A stretch of DNA of 64,000 nt from Roseisalinus antarcticus. Lineage in GTDB: Bacteria; Pseudomonadota; Alphaproteobacteria; Rhodobacterales; Rhodobacteraceae. Shown one piece after another: positions 7,308-18,255 of this stretch. The stretch covers positions 1 through 64,000 of the forward strand of contig NZ_FWFZ01000014.1 in the NCBI RefSeq assembly GCF_900172355.1, written 5' to 3'. The position numbers and the translations under genes are program-made. Under the pieces are notes generated by a model. It saw nothing but the letters and a program-made list of their open reading frames with translations, did not search any database and was not told where the DNA came from. Numbering within the stretch: the stretch's first letter is position 1; every line of letters begins with the position of its first letter.

Positions 7308-8885
7308 CTAGCGCAAAGTGATTTTTTCAATGGCGTCTTTCTTCTGCGCCAGCGTGTACCCCTCGCCAAAGTACCCGTCCGTTACCGTGTCGCGTTCATG
7401 CCCAACAATCTCTTGAACAAGCGACAACTCGGCGCTGGCTTGTCGCATCCGGGTAATGGCGGTGTGTCGTAGGCTGTGGAAGACAAGCCCGTCTTCTTTC
7501 ATGCCGATCTTGGTCAGGAACGTGCCGAACCAACGGCCCAGATTGCGGCCATAGCCTTCCTTGGTATTATGCGTGAACGACATGAACAGGCGCGGTTGCT
7601 TGGCGCAGCCTTCAACCCATTCAAGAAAGCCTAGCTTGACCAACTCGGAATGGACGGGCACGCGGCGCTTGGCGGCAGACGACTTGAGACTTTTGTTTTC
7701 ACCATCTGCGTTGATGTCGATGTACCAGATACCGTCCTCGCTCCGAATGTCAGACGGCACCAGTTGCGCGACTTCCCGCAACCGTGCCCCGGTGAACATG
7801 GCGAGAAGCGTTCCCCACTTGTGATCGTCTTTCTTGACCAACCCGGAGCGGTTTTCCGTCAACTCGGCATAGAGGCGGGAAAGCTGTTCCTTGCTGTAGG
7901 CTTTGCGCTTCTCGGCGGCTTGCTTGGCCTTTGCAACCTTCATGCCGTCGAACAGCTTGTACGGCGCACGACCATGCCGTTCTGCCCAATCCCAGAAGCG
8001 GCGGAACATGTCGATGTAACTATTGACGGTCTTCACGCCCATCTTGGGCAAGCCGGGTACGGCGATTGCGTCCTGTAAGCTCAGGTTCCGGGTTTCGGGC
8101 TTGGTCTTGCGGTTGGCGGGCAGGGCTTGCACCAGCTTTTTCATGTCAGCGGCGTCTTGGCGGCTGATCTGGTCCATCGGGCAATCCGGTCCGAAATGCT
8201 CCACCAGCACGGCGAGGTAGGCGTCGGCCTTTTTCCGCATCTCGATAGACCATTGCGGCCCATGCTCGGCTTTGAAATCCGAGATAGCCGCGCTCAGAGA
8301 CGCGGAGCGGGCCTGTGGTGGCCTTGACGCGATCTCGTTGGGCTCTGAGAAGGAAAAGCCGTCAAGACACTCAGCGCGGCTTAGAAACGCCTTGATCTGG
8401 TCCCTGCGGGCCTTGCGCATCCATTCGCGTAGATCGGGCTCGTTTTCGGCCCAATCGGCGTCGGACAATCCCGCCGAGGCGCGGAAGCCTTCAACGGACG
8501 CGCCATCAAGGTAAAGGTCGGAAAGGTCATCAAAGCCACCTATGGCGTCTTCGTGCACGTCCAGTTCTTGTTTAAGAATGTCGAGGTGCCGGTCTGGCCA
8601 GCCAGTGTTGTTCAGTCGTTCGACATATGCGTCTAGTGCGTTAGCAAAATAGCTTCGCACCATATCCCGCATCTCGTCTTGTCTGAGCCTAGCCAATGCT
8701 TTATTATCCCGAACCAATCGTCCGCATGATGCAAGATGACGGGCAAGATCGCCAGCCCGATCTGGGCACTTGGTGCGTAGGGAAATCCTGACGGTCCGGC
8801 GGCTTTGCCAGTTAACGGAAGGCAAAGGCCAGCGGAAATAGTAGACGCCATGCCGTGACGGCGAAAGGAATGCGGACAGTTTCAT
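7308..8885 (-). CDS. Tyrosine recombinase / phage-type integrase of the tRNA-Ser island
   Basis: 525 residues, reading away from tRNA-Ser. The N-terminus (SRHGVYYFRWPLPS, then RRTVRISLRTKCPDRA) is the DUF6538-like domain found in many alphaproteobacterial integrases. A SAM-like core-binding region lies near residues 190 to 330. The catalytic domain shows GARLREVAQL (first arginine), HSLRH with His470 and Arg473, GHE with His496, and the nucleophile Tyr505 in DGYFGEGY, so all essential residues appear intact. It should catalyse recombination between the island att site and the tRNA-Ser 3' end. Its start lies 65 bases from the attR repeat. It should be active unless repressed; no excisionase was recognised. 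Confidence 0.93.
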   Translation of the reverse strand: MKLSAFLSPSRHGVYYFRWPLPSVNWQSRRTVRISLRTKCPDRAGDLARHLASCGRLVRDNKALARLRQDEMRDMVRSYFANALDAYVERLNNTGWPDRHLDILKQELDVHEDAIGGFDDLSDLYLDGASVEGFRASAGLSDADWAENEPDLREWMRKARRDQIKAFLSRAECLDGFSFSEPNEIASRPPQARSASLSAAISDFKAEHGPQWSIEMRKKADAYLAVLVEHFGPDCPMDQISRQDAADMKKLVQALPANRKTKPETRNLSLQDAIAVPGLPKMGVKTVNSYIDMFRRFWDWAERHGRAPYKLFDGMKVAKAKQAAEKRKAYSKEQLSRLYAELTENRSGLVKKDDHKWGTLLAMFTGARLREVAQLVPSDIRSEDGIWYIDINADGENKSLKSSAAKRRVPVHSELVKLGFLEWVEGCAKQPRLFMSFTHNTKEGYGRNLGRWFGTFLTKIGMKEDGLVFHSLRHTAITRMRQASAELSLVQEIVGHERDTVTDGYFGEGYTLAQKKDAIEKITLR

Positions 8886-8929
8886 GGGCGTGGTGCTCCA
8901 CTTTGTGTCGCACTTGCCTGCCCAACTCT

Positions 8930-8944
8930 TAAGTCATTGATTTA
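8930..8944. repeat. Candidate integrase arm or regulator site (right end)
   Basis: TAAGTCATTGATTTA, matching 13 of 15 positions of the left-end motif at 4415. It sits between the integrase start and attR. Confidence 0.4.
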
Positions 8945-8949
8945 TAAGG

Positions 8950-8969
8950 AAATGGCGGAGAGACAGGGA
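8950..8969 (+). repeat. attR, direct repeat overlapping the tRNA-Ser 3' end
   Basis: Identical 20-bp copy of 4379 to 4398. It covers the CCA, the discriminator and the 3' acceptor strand of tRNA-Ser(CGA), so integration leaves the tRNA gene complete. Confidence 0.85.
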
Positions 8970-9042
8970 TTCGAACCCTGGGACCCCGTGAAGGGTCAAC
9001 GGTTTTCGAGACCGCCCCGTTCGACCACTCCGGCACCTCTCC
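8953..9042 (-). tRNA. tRNA-Ser (CGA)
   Basis: 90-nt class II tRNA. The acceptor pairs GGAGAGG with the 3' strand; discriminator G and CCA are encoded. The anticodon loop CTCGAAA gives anticodon CGA, followed by a long variable arm and a GGTTCGAATCC T-arm. It is the integration site of the adjacent island. Confidence 0.95.
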
Positions 9043-9357
9043 GCGGGGATCGTGGGCGGCGATGTAGCCACAGGTTCGGGTCGGCGCAACCCCCAATCTG
9101 ATGCGGGGCGGGCCGCAGGCCCGGGACTGGCGCGGTCATGCGGGGGGGCGCACGCGGTCGCGGGCAACGTGCAGGGGCACAGGTTGCGGGGGTGCAGGCG
9201 ATCGCCAGCAAGGTGTGCGGCCGAATGCTACGAAGAGTCGTGTGTGCGGCCGAATGCGACCGAGGTCGGGGCCGATGGCGGGACAGGGCGGGCCGGAAAG
9301 CGGGGCGGGGCGGAAAGCGGGGCGGCGCAGGAGGCCGCATATGGGGCAGCGGCGGGC
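9043..9357. other. Intergenic region with two short direct-repeat pairs
   Basis: No gene is supported here. GTGTGCGGCCGAATGC occurs at 9213 to 9228 and 9242 to 9257 (period 29). CGGAAAGCGGGGCGG occurs at 9294 to 9308 and 9311 to 9325 (period 17). Both pairs lie just upstream of the rplU promoter and could be regulatory or simply slippage products. Confidence 0.6.
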
Positions 9358-9386
9358 TTGACAGGAGGGGCAAAGGGAAGGATAAG
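9358..9386 (+). promoter_or_regulatory. Predicted sigma-70 promoter of rplU-rpmA
   Basis: A perfect -35 box TTGACA (9358 to 9363) is followed after exactly 17 bases by GATAAG (9381 to 9386, four of six matches to TATAAT). It leaves a GC-rich leader of about 135 nt before rplU. Confidence 0.65.
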
Positions 9387-9528
9387 CCGCGCTCCGGATC
9401 CGCCTGGCGGGTTTCGGATAGATGTAAACACGTCCCCTCAGCCGGGACGCGCAGTCACAGGGCAGGCCCATGGCCTGAAACGCCCCGCAGCGGGGGGCCC
9501 GAGGACGCGGGACATGAAGGAAAAGACT

Positions 9529-10227
9529 ATGTTTGCGGTTATGAAAACCGGCGGCAAGCAATACAAGGTGGCCTCCGGCGATATTCTTCGCGTGGAAAAG
9601 CTGGCCGCCGATGCGGGTGAAACCGTCCAGTTCAACGATATCCTGATGATCGGCGGTACCGTTGGCGCCCCGCTCGTCGAGGGGGCAGGCGTCCAGGCCG
9701 AGGTGATCGACCAGGTCAAGGGCGTCAAGACGATCAACTACGTCCGGCGCCGGCGCAAGCACTCGTCCAAGCGGACGAAGGGCCACCGCCAGCAGCTGAC
9801 GCTGATCCGGGTGACCGAGCTTCTGGAATCGGGCGCGGACGCCTCGGGCGTGAAGGCCGCCGTGGGCGCGGGCTCCGTGTCCGCCTCCGCCGTTGCGGCC
9901 GCCGCCCCGGCGCCGAAGGCCGCGAAGCCCGCCAAGAAAGCCGCGCCGGCAGCCGAGGCCCAAGCGGCCGACGCCACCGGCACCAAGCCCGGCAACCTTC
10001 TGACCGAGGCCCGCGAGGGCGGCGCCGACGATCTCAAGAAGATTTCCGGCGTCGGCCCGAAGCTGGAAGGCCTGCTGAACAGCAACGGTGTCTTCCACTT
10101 CGACCAGATCGCGGCCTGGGGTCCGGAAGAGATCGTCTACATGGACGATCTGCTGTCCTTCAAGGGACGCATCGAACGTGATAACTGGATCGCGCAAGCC
10201 ACCGAGTTCGCCGCCGAAAAGGAGTAA
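9529..10227 (+). CDS. rplU: 50S ribosomal protein L21 with C-terminal helix-hairpin-helix extension
   Basis: Large-subunit ribosomal protein that binds 23S rRNA. Residues 1 to about 103 are canonical L21 ([37 protein letters not shown]). The usual family length is about 103 residues, but this protein has 232. An Ala/Lys/Pro-rich linker (about 110 to 155) leads to a helix-hairpin-helix-like module ([20 protein letters not shown], near 168 to 187) and a tail with [20 protein letters not shown]. Similar extended L21 proteins are known in Rhodobacterales; the role of the extension is not established. ATG 9529 follows GAAGGAAAAG. First gene of the rplU-rpmA operon, six bases before rpmA. Confidence 0.97.
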   Translation: MFAVMKTGGKQYKVASGDILRVEKLAADAGETVQFNDILMIGGTVGAPLVEGAGVQAEVIDQVKGVKTINYVRRRRKHSSKRTKGHRQQLTLIRVTELLESGADASGVKAAVGAGSVSASAVAAAAPAPKAAKPAKKAAPAAEAQAADATGTKPGNLLTEAREGGADDLKKISGVGPKLEGLLNSNGVFHFDQIAAWGPEEIVYMDDLLSFKGRIERDNWIAQATEFAAEKE

Positions 10228-10233
10228 CACCAG

Positions 10234-10503
10234 ATGGCACACAAGAAAGCAGGCGGGTCATCCCGCAACGGGCGCGACAGCGCCGGTCGTCGTCTCGGCG
10301 TCAAGAAGTTCGGGGGAGAAGTCGTCATCCCCGGCAACATCATCGCGCGTCAGCGCGGCAACAAGTACTGGCCGGGTGCCGGTGTGGGCCAAGGCAAGGA
10401 TCACACGCTCTTCGCGACCGTCGAAGGCAACGTGACCTTTCACAAGGGCCTCAAGGGCCGCACCTTCGTCTCCGTGCTTCCCGTTGCCGAGGCCGCCGAA
10501 TAA
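10234..10503 (+). CDS. rpmA: 50S ribosomal protein L27
   Basis: 89-residue L27, full length. Its N-terminal tail reaches the peptidyl-transferase centre. [28 protein letters not shown] and [12 protein letters not shown] are signature segments. The N-terminus begins directly with AHKKAGGS and lacks the cleavable extension of Firmicutes L27. Cotranscribed with rplU and followed by a clear intrinsic terminator. Confidence 0.98.
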   Translation: MAHKKAGGSSRNGRDSAGRRLGVKKFGGEVVIPGNIIARQRGNKYWPGAGVGQGKDHTLFATVEGNVTFHKGLKGRTFVSVLPVAEAAE

Positions 10504-10529
10504 GCCGAGATTGACAGATCAGAGCTTTG

Positions 10530-10559
10530 GGGGATCGGCGAGTAGGCCGGTCCCCTTTT
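10530..10559 (+). terminator. Intrinsic terminator of rplU-rpmA
   Basis: Ten-base stem GGGGATCGGC, loop GAGTAG, then GCCGGTCCCC (one G-T pair), followed by TTTT. Confidence 0.85.
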
Positions 10560-10668
10560 GCGTTTCTGGGCCCTGGCGCGCCGCTGCGCCATCACCCGGT
10601 CATCTTCCACGAGTATCCGGCGGCACAGGGCGCGGTCCTCCGGGGCTGTGGATCAGGAGGGACAGCGT

Positions 10669-11208
10669 ATGTTTGACACCGATACCGACCAGCCGACCAT
10701 TCAGGCCGACCGCTTCGTGCTGCGGCCGGTGCGAAAGTCCGACGTTGGGCTCGTCTCGCTCTATTGCGGCGAGAAGCGCATGGCCGAGATGACCCGGTCC
10801 GTGCCGCATCCGCTGCCCCCCGGCGCCGTCGAAGCGATGATCGAGAAGGCCCGCGCCGAGGGGCGCAAGGAGGATCTCTGGGCGATCGACGGCCAGGCCA
10901 CCGGGCTGGCCGAGGTCATCGGCCTCATCTCGCTCGAACGGCTGGACCGCGAGCAATCCGAGATCAGCTTCTGGATCGCGCCGTCGCTGTGGAATTCCGG
11001 CCTCGCGACCGAGGCCGTGCGGGCCCTGCTGCAGGCCAACCCCCAGCGCGCCAGGCAGATCTTTGCCGCCGTCTTCCAGGACAACCCGGGATCGGCGCGG
11101 GTGCTGGTGAACTGCGGCTTCGACTATCTGGGCGATGCCGAGGCCTGGTCCGTCGCGCGCCGGGCAATGGTGCCCACATGGACCTACATGTTCAAGCCGG
11201 GCGGATGA
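10669..11208 (+). CDS. GNAT-family N-acetyltransferase (first of three)
   Basis: 179 residues of the RimJ/RimL-like GNAT group, which transfers acetyl from acetyl-CoA to an amine. IQADRFVLRPVRKSD at the start, a central ISFWIAPSLWNSGLATEAVR (the Q/RxxGxG/A-type CoA-binding region, here WNSGLATEA), and a C-terminal NPGSARVLVNCGFDYLG stretch are typical. ATG 10669 follows AGGAGGG. The stop overlaps the start of the next GNAT gene (ATGA), so the two are translationally coupled. Position between rpmA and obgE is typical for Rhodobacterales. Substrate unknown. Confidence 0.9.
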   Translation: MFDTDTDQPTIQADRFVLRPVRKSDVGLVSLYCGEKRMAEMTRSVPHPLPPGAVEAMIEKARAEGRKEDLWAIDGQATGLAEVIGLISLERLDREQSEISFWIAPSLWNSGLATEAVRALLQANPQRARQIFAAVFQDNPGSARVLVNCGFDYLGDAEAWSVARRAMVPTWTYMFKPGG

Positions 11209-11691
11209 CGCCCGAGCTGCGCACCGGGCGGCTGGTTCTGCGTGGCCTGCAGCCGGGCGACGCCCCGGTGATTGCCCGTCTGCTGAACGATCTCGAGGTC
11301 AGCCGCTGGCTCAGGGTCGTGCCGTTTCCCTACTCCGCCGGGATGGCGCGGGAGTTCATCGCGACGGCGCGGCCGCCGGGGCAGCATGTCTGGGCGCTGA
11401 CGCGGAACGACACGCCCCTCGGCGTGATCGGGCTGGAAGAGGACCTGGGCTATTGGCTCGGCCGGGCACATTGGGGGCAGGGGCTGATGGCCGAGGCCGC
11501 CGCGGCCGTCGTCGCCCATTGGCACACCGACAGCATCGCGCCCGCCCTGCGCTCGGGGCACTTTCCGGGCAATGACCGGTCCCGGGCGATCCTGCTTCGC
11601 CTCGGCTTTCGGGACGGCCCGGTGGAACCGGTGCAGTGCCGCGCCTCGGGCGGTGAGGTCGCCCTGCAACGCATGGTCCTGGAGCGGGCCG

Positions 11692-11705
<14 letters not shown>
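11205..11705 (+). CDS. GNAT-family N-acetyltransferase (second of three)
   Basis: 166 residues. It begins MTPELRTGRLVLRGLQPGDA, the RimJ/RimL-like start. The CoA loop reads YWLGRAHWGQGLMAEAAAAV, with the R/Q-x-x-G-x-A pattern as HWGQGLMAEA. The C-terminus has NDRSRAILLRLGFRDG. Its ATG overlaps the preceding stop by four bases and its 3' end overlaps the next gene by 14 bases. Substrate unknown. Confidence 0.9.
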
Positions 11706-14388
<2,683 letters not shown>

Positions 14389-14457
14389 CCCAGGCCTCCG
14401 ATGGCCATTCATCTTGGCCAACAAACTCAAATCCGACGACAACCACAGGGCTCGACG

Positions 14458-15708
14458 ATGAAGGATCCGAACGACATCCCCGCGATGATGGCCGAGATCG
14501 GCCAGCGCGCCAGGACGGCCGCGGCGGAGCTTGCCCATGCCACCCCCGAGGCCAAGGCCCAGGCCCTGAGCACCGCCGCCGCCACGATGCGCGAGCGGGT
14601 CGACGCGATACTCGACGCCAATGTACAGGACCTGGCCTTCGGCCGCGACAAGGGGCTGTCGGACGCGATGATGGACCGGCTGACCCTCGATGCCGGCCGG
14701 ATCGAAAGCATCTGCACCGGGCTCGAGGCGGTGGCCGCCCAGGACGATCCCGTGGGCCGCATCATGGCCGAATGGGACATGCCCTCGGGCCTGCATATCT
14801 CGCGGGTCCGCACGCCCCTCGGCGTGATCGGCGTGATCTATGAAAGCCGCCCCAACGTGACCGCCGATGCCGGCGCACTCTGCCTCAAGTCGGGCAATGC
14901 GGTGATCCTGCGCGGCGGCTCGGAAAGTTTCCATTCCTCGGGCGCAATCCACGCCTGCCTGGTCGAGGGGCTGCGTGCCGCCGGCCTGCCCGGGGACGCG
15001 ATCCAGCGCGTGCCCACCCGCGACCGCGCCGCCGTCAGCGAGATGCTGACCATGACCGACGCCATCGACGTGATCGTCCCGCGTGGCGGCAAGGGCCTGG
15101 TCGGCCTCGTCCAGCGCGAGGCGCGGGTGCCGGTCTTCGCCCATCTCGAGGGGATCGTGCATATCTACGTCGACGCCGCGGCCGATCCCGACAAGGCCCT
15201 GCGCATCGTGCTCAACGCCAAGACCCGGCGCACGGGCATCTGCGGCGCCGCCGAATGCCTCCTGGTGCACCGCGATGCTGTGCCGCTTGGCCAGACCATC
15301 GTCGACGGGCTCATGGCCGAAGGGGTCGAGGTCCGGGCCGAGGGGCTCTCGGGCAGCGTACCCGCCAGTGCCGAGGATTGGGGCCGGGAGTATCTCGACA
15401 TGAAGATCGCCGCGAAGGTGGTGGACTCCCTCGACGATGCCATCGGGCATATCCGGCACTACGGCTCCAGCCACACCGATTGCATCGTGACCGAGGATCC
15501 CGCCGCCGTGGCCCGCTTCTTCGAGCGGCTCGACAGCGCGATCCTGATGCACAATGCCTCCACCCAGTTCGCCGACGGCGCGGAGTTCGGGATGGGCGCC
15601 GAGATCGGCATCGCCACCGGCAAGATGCACGCCCGCGGCCCGGTCGGGGCCGAACAATTGACCAGTTTCAAGTATCTCGTAACCGGGGACGGGACCGTCA
15701 GAAGCTGA
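14458..15708 (+). CDS. proA: Glutamate-5-semialdehyde dehydrogenase (gamma-glutamyl phosphate reductase)
   Basis: 416 residues, aldehyde dehydrogenase superfamily. It reduces gamma-glutamyl phosphate with NADPH, the second step of proline synthesis. [20 protein letters not shown] and [11 protein letters not shown] mark the cofactor-binding part. [16 protein letters not shown] contains the catalytic Cys, and [20 protein letters not shown] is the conserved end. ATG 14458 is preferred over an upstream ATG at 14401, which would add a non-homologous leader. Its 3' end overlaps the convergent chpT gene by 11 bases. Confidence 0.97.
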   Translation: MKDPNDIPAMMAEIGQRARTAAAELAHATPEAKAQALSTAAATMRERVDAILDANVQDLAFGRDKGLSDAMMDRLTLDAGRIESICTGLEAVAAQDDPVGRIMAEWDMPSGLHISRVRTPLGVIGVIYESRPNVTADAGALCLKSGNAVILRGGSESFHSSGAIHACLVEGLRAAGLPGDAIQRVPTRDRAAVSEMLTMTDAIDVIVPRGGKGLVGLVQREARVPVFAHLEGIVHIYVDAAADPDKALRIVLNAKTRRTGICGAAECLLVHRDAVPLGQTIVDGLMAEGVEVRAEGLSGSVPASAEDWGREYLDMKIAAKVVDSLDDAIGHIRHYGSSHTDCIVTEDPAAVARFFERLDSAILMHNASTQFADGAEFGMGAEIGIATGKMHARGPVGAEQLTSFKYLVTGDGTVRS

Positions 15709-16288
15709 TTTCGAGCATCTCGGGGCCATCGGCGACGGTGGCCGACCGGCCGAGTCCGGACAGGGCCAGCGGCAACAGCAGGAATTGCACGCTGGCGGGC
15801 GAGACGTCGCTGACATCCTCGCCCCCCTCGATGATCGACCAGAGCCCGTCCTCGCGGCGCAGCGTCCGGCCCTCGGCCCGGACGGTCCAACGGTCACCTG
15901 TCTTGGAAATCCGGATCTCGCCCCCGGTCTTCAGCGCGGTATCGAGGCACAGCATCGCCAGCAGCGCGGCGCGCACGTGGTCGCGCGGTTCGGGCTCGTC
16001 CACCTGCCAGGTGCAGCTCAGCCGGCCGGTCTTGCCCAGGTCACGGAAGAGCGCCGTGATCTCGCCGGGCTTCAGCATCTGGCCGCTGCCGGTGGCGCCG
16101 AAAACCAGGCGAAACAGGCGCACCCGGCTGTTGGCGCTTGCGACGCTGTCGGTGATCAGGTCCAGTTCCGGAGAGCTGCCGCCCGAGAGCGACAGCAGCT
16201 CGACCCCATTGCCGATGGCGCCGATCGGGCTGATAATGTCGTGACATATACGCGATGCGACGAGGGCAGGCAGGTTGCGTTTGTCCAT
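15698..16288 (-). CDS. chpT: Histidine phosphotransferase ChpT of the CtrA phosphorelay
   Basis: 196 residues. In alphaproteobacteria ChpT passes phosphate from CckA to CtrA and CpdR. The phospho-accepting helix reads [20 protein letters not shown] with His16. The C-terminal half is a degenerate HATPase-like fold without clear ATP-binding G boxes, as in known ChpT. Length fits the family. In Rhodobacterales this relay mainly controls motility, gene-transfer agent and stress genes, so that role is inferred. It is convergent with proA and divergent from the DUF3553 gene only 30 bases away. Confidence 0.9.
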   Translation of the reverse strand: MDKRNLPALVASRICHDIISPIGAIGNGVELLSLSGGSSPELDLITDSVASANSRVRLFRLVFGATGSGQMLKPGEITALFRDLGKTGRLSCTWQVDEPEPRDHVRAALLAMLCLDTALKTGGEIRISKTGDRWTVRAEGRTLRREDGLWSIIEGGEDVSDVSPASVQFLLLPLALSGLGRSATVADGPEMLEISF

Positions 16289-16318
16289 GTCGGGCCTCTA
16301 CTTTGCCGGGAGTTTGTC

Positions 16319-16504
16319 TTGAGCGACCTGAATTCTCACCTGAGCCCGGGCATGCTTGTGCGCCATCCGGGCGCGCCGGAATGGGGCGTTGGACAGGTCC
16401 AGTCCAATATCGGCGGGCGGATCACCGTGAATTTCCGGGACGAAGGCAAGGTGGTCCTCGATGCAAGTCGGGTCGGTCTGGAACTGGTCGCACTAGATCA
16501 ATGA
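16319..16504 (+). CDS. DUF3553 domain protein
   Basis: 61 residues. MLVRHPGAPEWGVGQVQSNI followed by GGRITVNFRDEGKVV is the DUF3553 pattern, a small beta-rich domain also seen in UvrD/CarD-like contexts. Homologues usually begin '(M)xDLNxxLxPGM', so I chose the TTG at 16319 (SDLNSHLSPGM) with GGGAG upstream; an ATG at 16352 would remove this conserved leader. Position beside chpT is common in Rhodobacterales. Molecular role unknown. Confidence 0.8.
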   Translation: MSDLNSHLSPGMLVRHPGAPEWGVGQVQSNIGGRITVNFRDEGKVVLDASRVGLELVALDQ

Positions 16505-16639
16505 TTGGCACAACCTAGGGTAGCAAGGTCTGCCGGTCTGTCAAATGATGTTTATGTCTTTTGGGTCGTGGTTGCCAACACCGTCCGGTCTGCCTAGAAG
16601 GCGGACACGCGTCAAGCCAAGGGGAAAACCTCGCGTCTC

Positions 16640-17407
16640 ATGCCTCTGACAGAGCCAGATTTCGAGGTGCGCCTGGCGCAGGATGACGCCGAGATCCGCG
16701 CGGCGCAGCGGCTCCGGTATCGCGTCTTCGTGGATGAATTGGGCGGCGACGGCGCACTGGTCGATCACGCGGCCGGGCTCGAAAGCGATGAATTCGACGC
16801 GGCCGCCAAGCATCTTCTGCTGATCGACAAGGCCGCCGGCGATGCGGTCGTGGGTGTCTATCGCCTGATGGACGCGGCAGGGGCCCGACAGGCCGGCGGG
16901 TATTATTCCGAGGAAGAGTACGATCTGACCGTTCTGCGCCGCGGTGGCCGCCGCCTGCTGGAACTCGGCCGGTCCTGCCTGCATCCCGATTACCGCGGCG
17001 GGGCGGGGATGTTTCACCTCTGGACCGGTCTTGCGGCTCTGGTGGCCGAGACCGGCACCGACATCCTGTTCGGCACGGCCAGTTTCCACGGGACCGACGT
17101 GCAGGCCCTTGCGCAGCCACTGACCTTTCTGCACCGCAATCACCTGGCACCGCCCGACCTGCGGGTCGCGGCCCGCGGGGCCGACGCGGTCTCGCTCGAC
17201 CTGCTCCCGCCCGAGGCGGTGGACCGGCGCACCGCGCTGCTGCAGATCCCGGCGCTGATCAAGGCCTACCTGCGTCTCGGCGGGGCCATCGGATCGGGGG
17301 CCTGGGTGGACCGGCAGTTCAACACGATCGACGTCTGCCTTGTGATGGACACGGCGCGCCTGAACCAGCGGCAAAGCCGGCTCTACGCGCGGGCCGGCGC
17401 AGGGTGA
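16640..17407 (+). CDS. olsB: Ornithine N-acyltransferase OlsB (ornithine lipid synthesis)
   Basis: 255 residues, GNAT-like fold. OlsB transfers a 3-hydroxyacyl group from ACP to the alpha-amine of ornithine, making lyso-ornithine lipid. Family marks: RLAQDDAEIRAAQRLRYRVF with the conserved RYxVF, the stretch GVYRLMDAAGA, ELGRSCLHPDYRGGAGMFHL and ILFGTASFHGTD. ATG 16640 is used. The stop overlaps the next start (GTGA), coupling it to olsA. Ornithine lipids are phosphorus-free membrane lipids that many marine alphaproteobacteria make under phosphate limitation; no PHO box was identified upstream. Confidence 0.93.
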   Translation: MPLTEPDFEVRLAQDDAEIRAAQRLRYRVFVDELGGDGALVDHAAGLESDEFDAAAKHLLLIDKAAGDAVVGVYRLMDAAGARQAGGYYSEEEYDLTVLRRGGRRLLELGRSCLHPDYRGGAGMFHLWTGLAALVAETGTDILFGTASFHGTDVQALAQPLTFLHRNHLAPPDLRVAARGADAVSLDLLPPEAVDRRTALLQIPALIKAYLRLGGAIGSGAWVDRQFNTIDVCLVMDTARLNQRQSRLYARAGAG

Positions 17408-18240
17408 GACAGGCGTCCTGGCAGTCCGACGAGCCGCCGCCCGACTGGCCCGCAGCCCCGGGCGCCTGGCTGCGCATCGTCGTCCGGGGCACGCTGCTGG
17501 CGGTGCTGACCTTCGGCTGCCTCGGTCTGTTGCTGCTGATCCGGCTGATCGAGCGGCCACTCTTTGGCCTGCGTCGGCCGGTGACGCCCTGGATCACCCA
17601 GTTCGTCTGCCGCAGCGCCTTCCGGATCCTCGGCATGGGCTACCGGATCGAGGGCCGCCCGATCTCGGGGCCCGGCGCTGTGGTGGCCAACCATTCCTCC
17701 TGGCTGGACATCTTCGCGCTGAACGCCTCCCAGCGGATCTATTTCGTTTCCAAGGACGAGGTGCGGGGCTGGGCCGGCATCGGCTGGCTGGCGCGGGCCA
17801 CCGGCACCGTCTTCATAGCGCGACAGCGCCGCGACGCGGCAGGCCAGGTCAAGGTGTTCGAGGATCGGCTGGGGGTCGGCCACCGGCTGCTGTTCTTTCC
17901 CGAAGGCACCTCGACCGACGGCCGCCGGGTGCTGGCCTTCAAGCCCACGCTCTTCGCGGCCTTCTTTGCCCCCGCCCTGTCTGAGACGCTTCGGGTGCAG
18001 CCCGTCAGTGTCGTCTACACCGCGCCGCCAGCGGCCGATTCGCGGCTCTACGGCTGGTGGGGCGACATGGAGTTCGCCTCGCACCTGCTGGCGACGCTCG
18101 GGGCAAGGCGGCAGGGCTCTGTTCTGCTGGCCTTTCATGCCCCGCTTGCGGTGGCGGATTTCGCCGACCGCAAGGCGCTGTCCCGCGCCTGCGAAGACGC
18201 CATTCGTGCGACCCATGCCGCCCGGATCGGACCGGGCTGA
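17404..18240 (+). CDS. olsA: 1-acyl-glycerol-3-phosphate/lyso-ornithine lipid O-acyltransferase OlsA
   Basis: 278 residues, PlsC superfamily. It adds the second fatty acid to lyso-ornithine lipid and may also acylate lysophosphatidate. An N-terminal membrane helix lies at about 25 to 48 (VVRGTLLAVLTFGCLGLLLL). Catalytic NHSSWLD (96 to 102, the HX4D motif) and FFPEGTSTDG (164 to 173) are intact. The GTG start at 17404 overlaps the olsB stop by four bases, the usual olsBA arrangement. It is convergent with the cytochrome operon. Confidence 0.93.
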   Translation: MRQASWQSDEPPPDWPAAPGAWLRIVVRGTLLAVLTFGCLGLLLLIRLIERPLFGLRRPVTPWITQFVCRSAFRILGMGYRIEGRPISGPGAVVANHSSWLDIFALNASQRIYFVSKDEVRGWAGIGWLARATGTVFIARQRRDAAGQVKVFEDRLGVGHRLLFFPEGTSTDGRRVLAFKPTLFAAFFAPALSETLRVQPVSVVYTAPPAADSRLYGWWGDMEFASHLLATLGARRQGSVLLAFHAPLAVADFADRKALSRACEDAIRATHAARIGPG

Positions 18241-18255
18241 CCCCGCCGCATGGGC

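Larger units (their letters stand above)
4379..8969. mobile_element. tRNA-Ser integrative element (genomic island, about 4.6 kb)
   Basis: The segment is bounded by two perfect 20-bp direct repeats (4379 to 4398 and 8950 to 8969). The right copy is the 3' end of an intact tRNA-Ser gene. A tyrosine integrase lies against the tRNA and reads away from it. Cargo: a chimeric ORF with a type III restriction fragment, an XRE regulator, and a membrane protein with a duplicated domain. All cargo is less GC-rich than the flanking core. No replication, relaxase or transfer genes are present, so it is a small non-conjugative island or a deletion derivative. The accessory debris left of 4379 may be an older insertion at the same site. 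Confidence 0.85.

Noticed and set aside
15785-16504. Long plus-strand protein of 239 residues covering chpT and DUF3553
   Set aside because: Only its last 61 residues are real (DUF3553); the rest is antisense to chpT.
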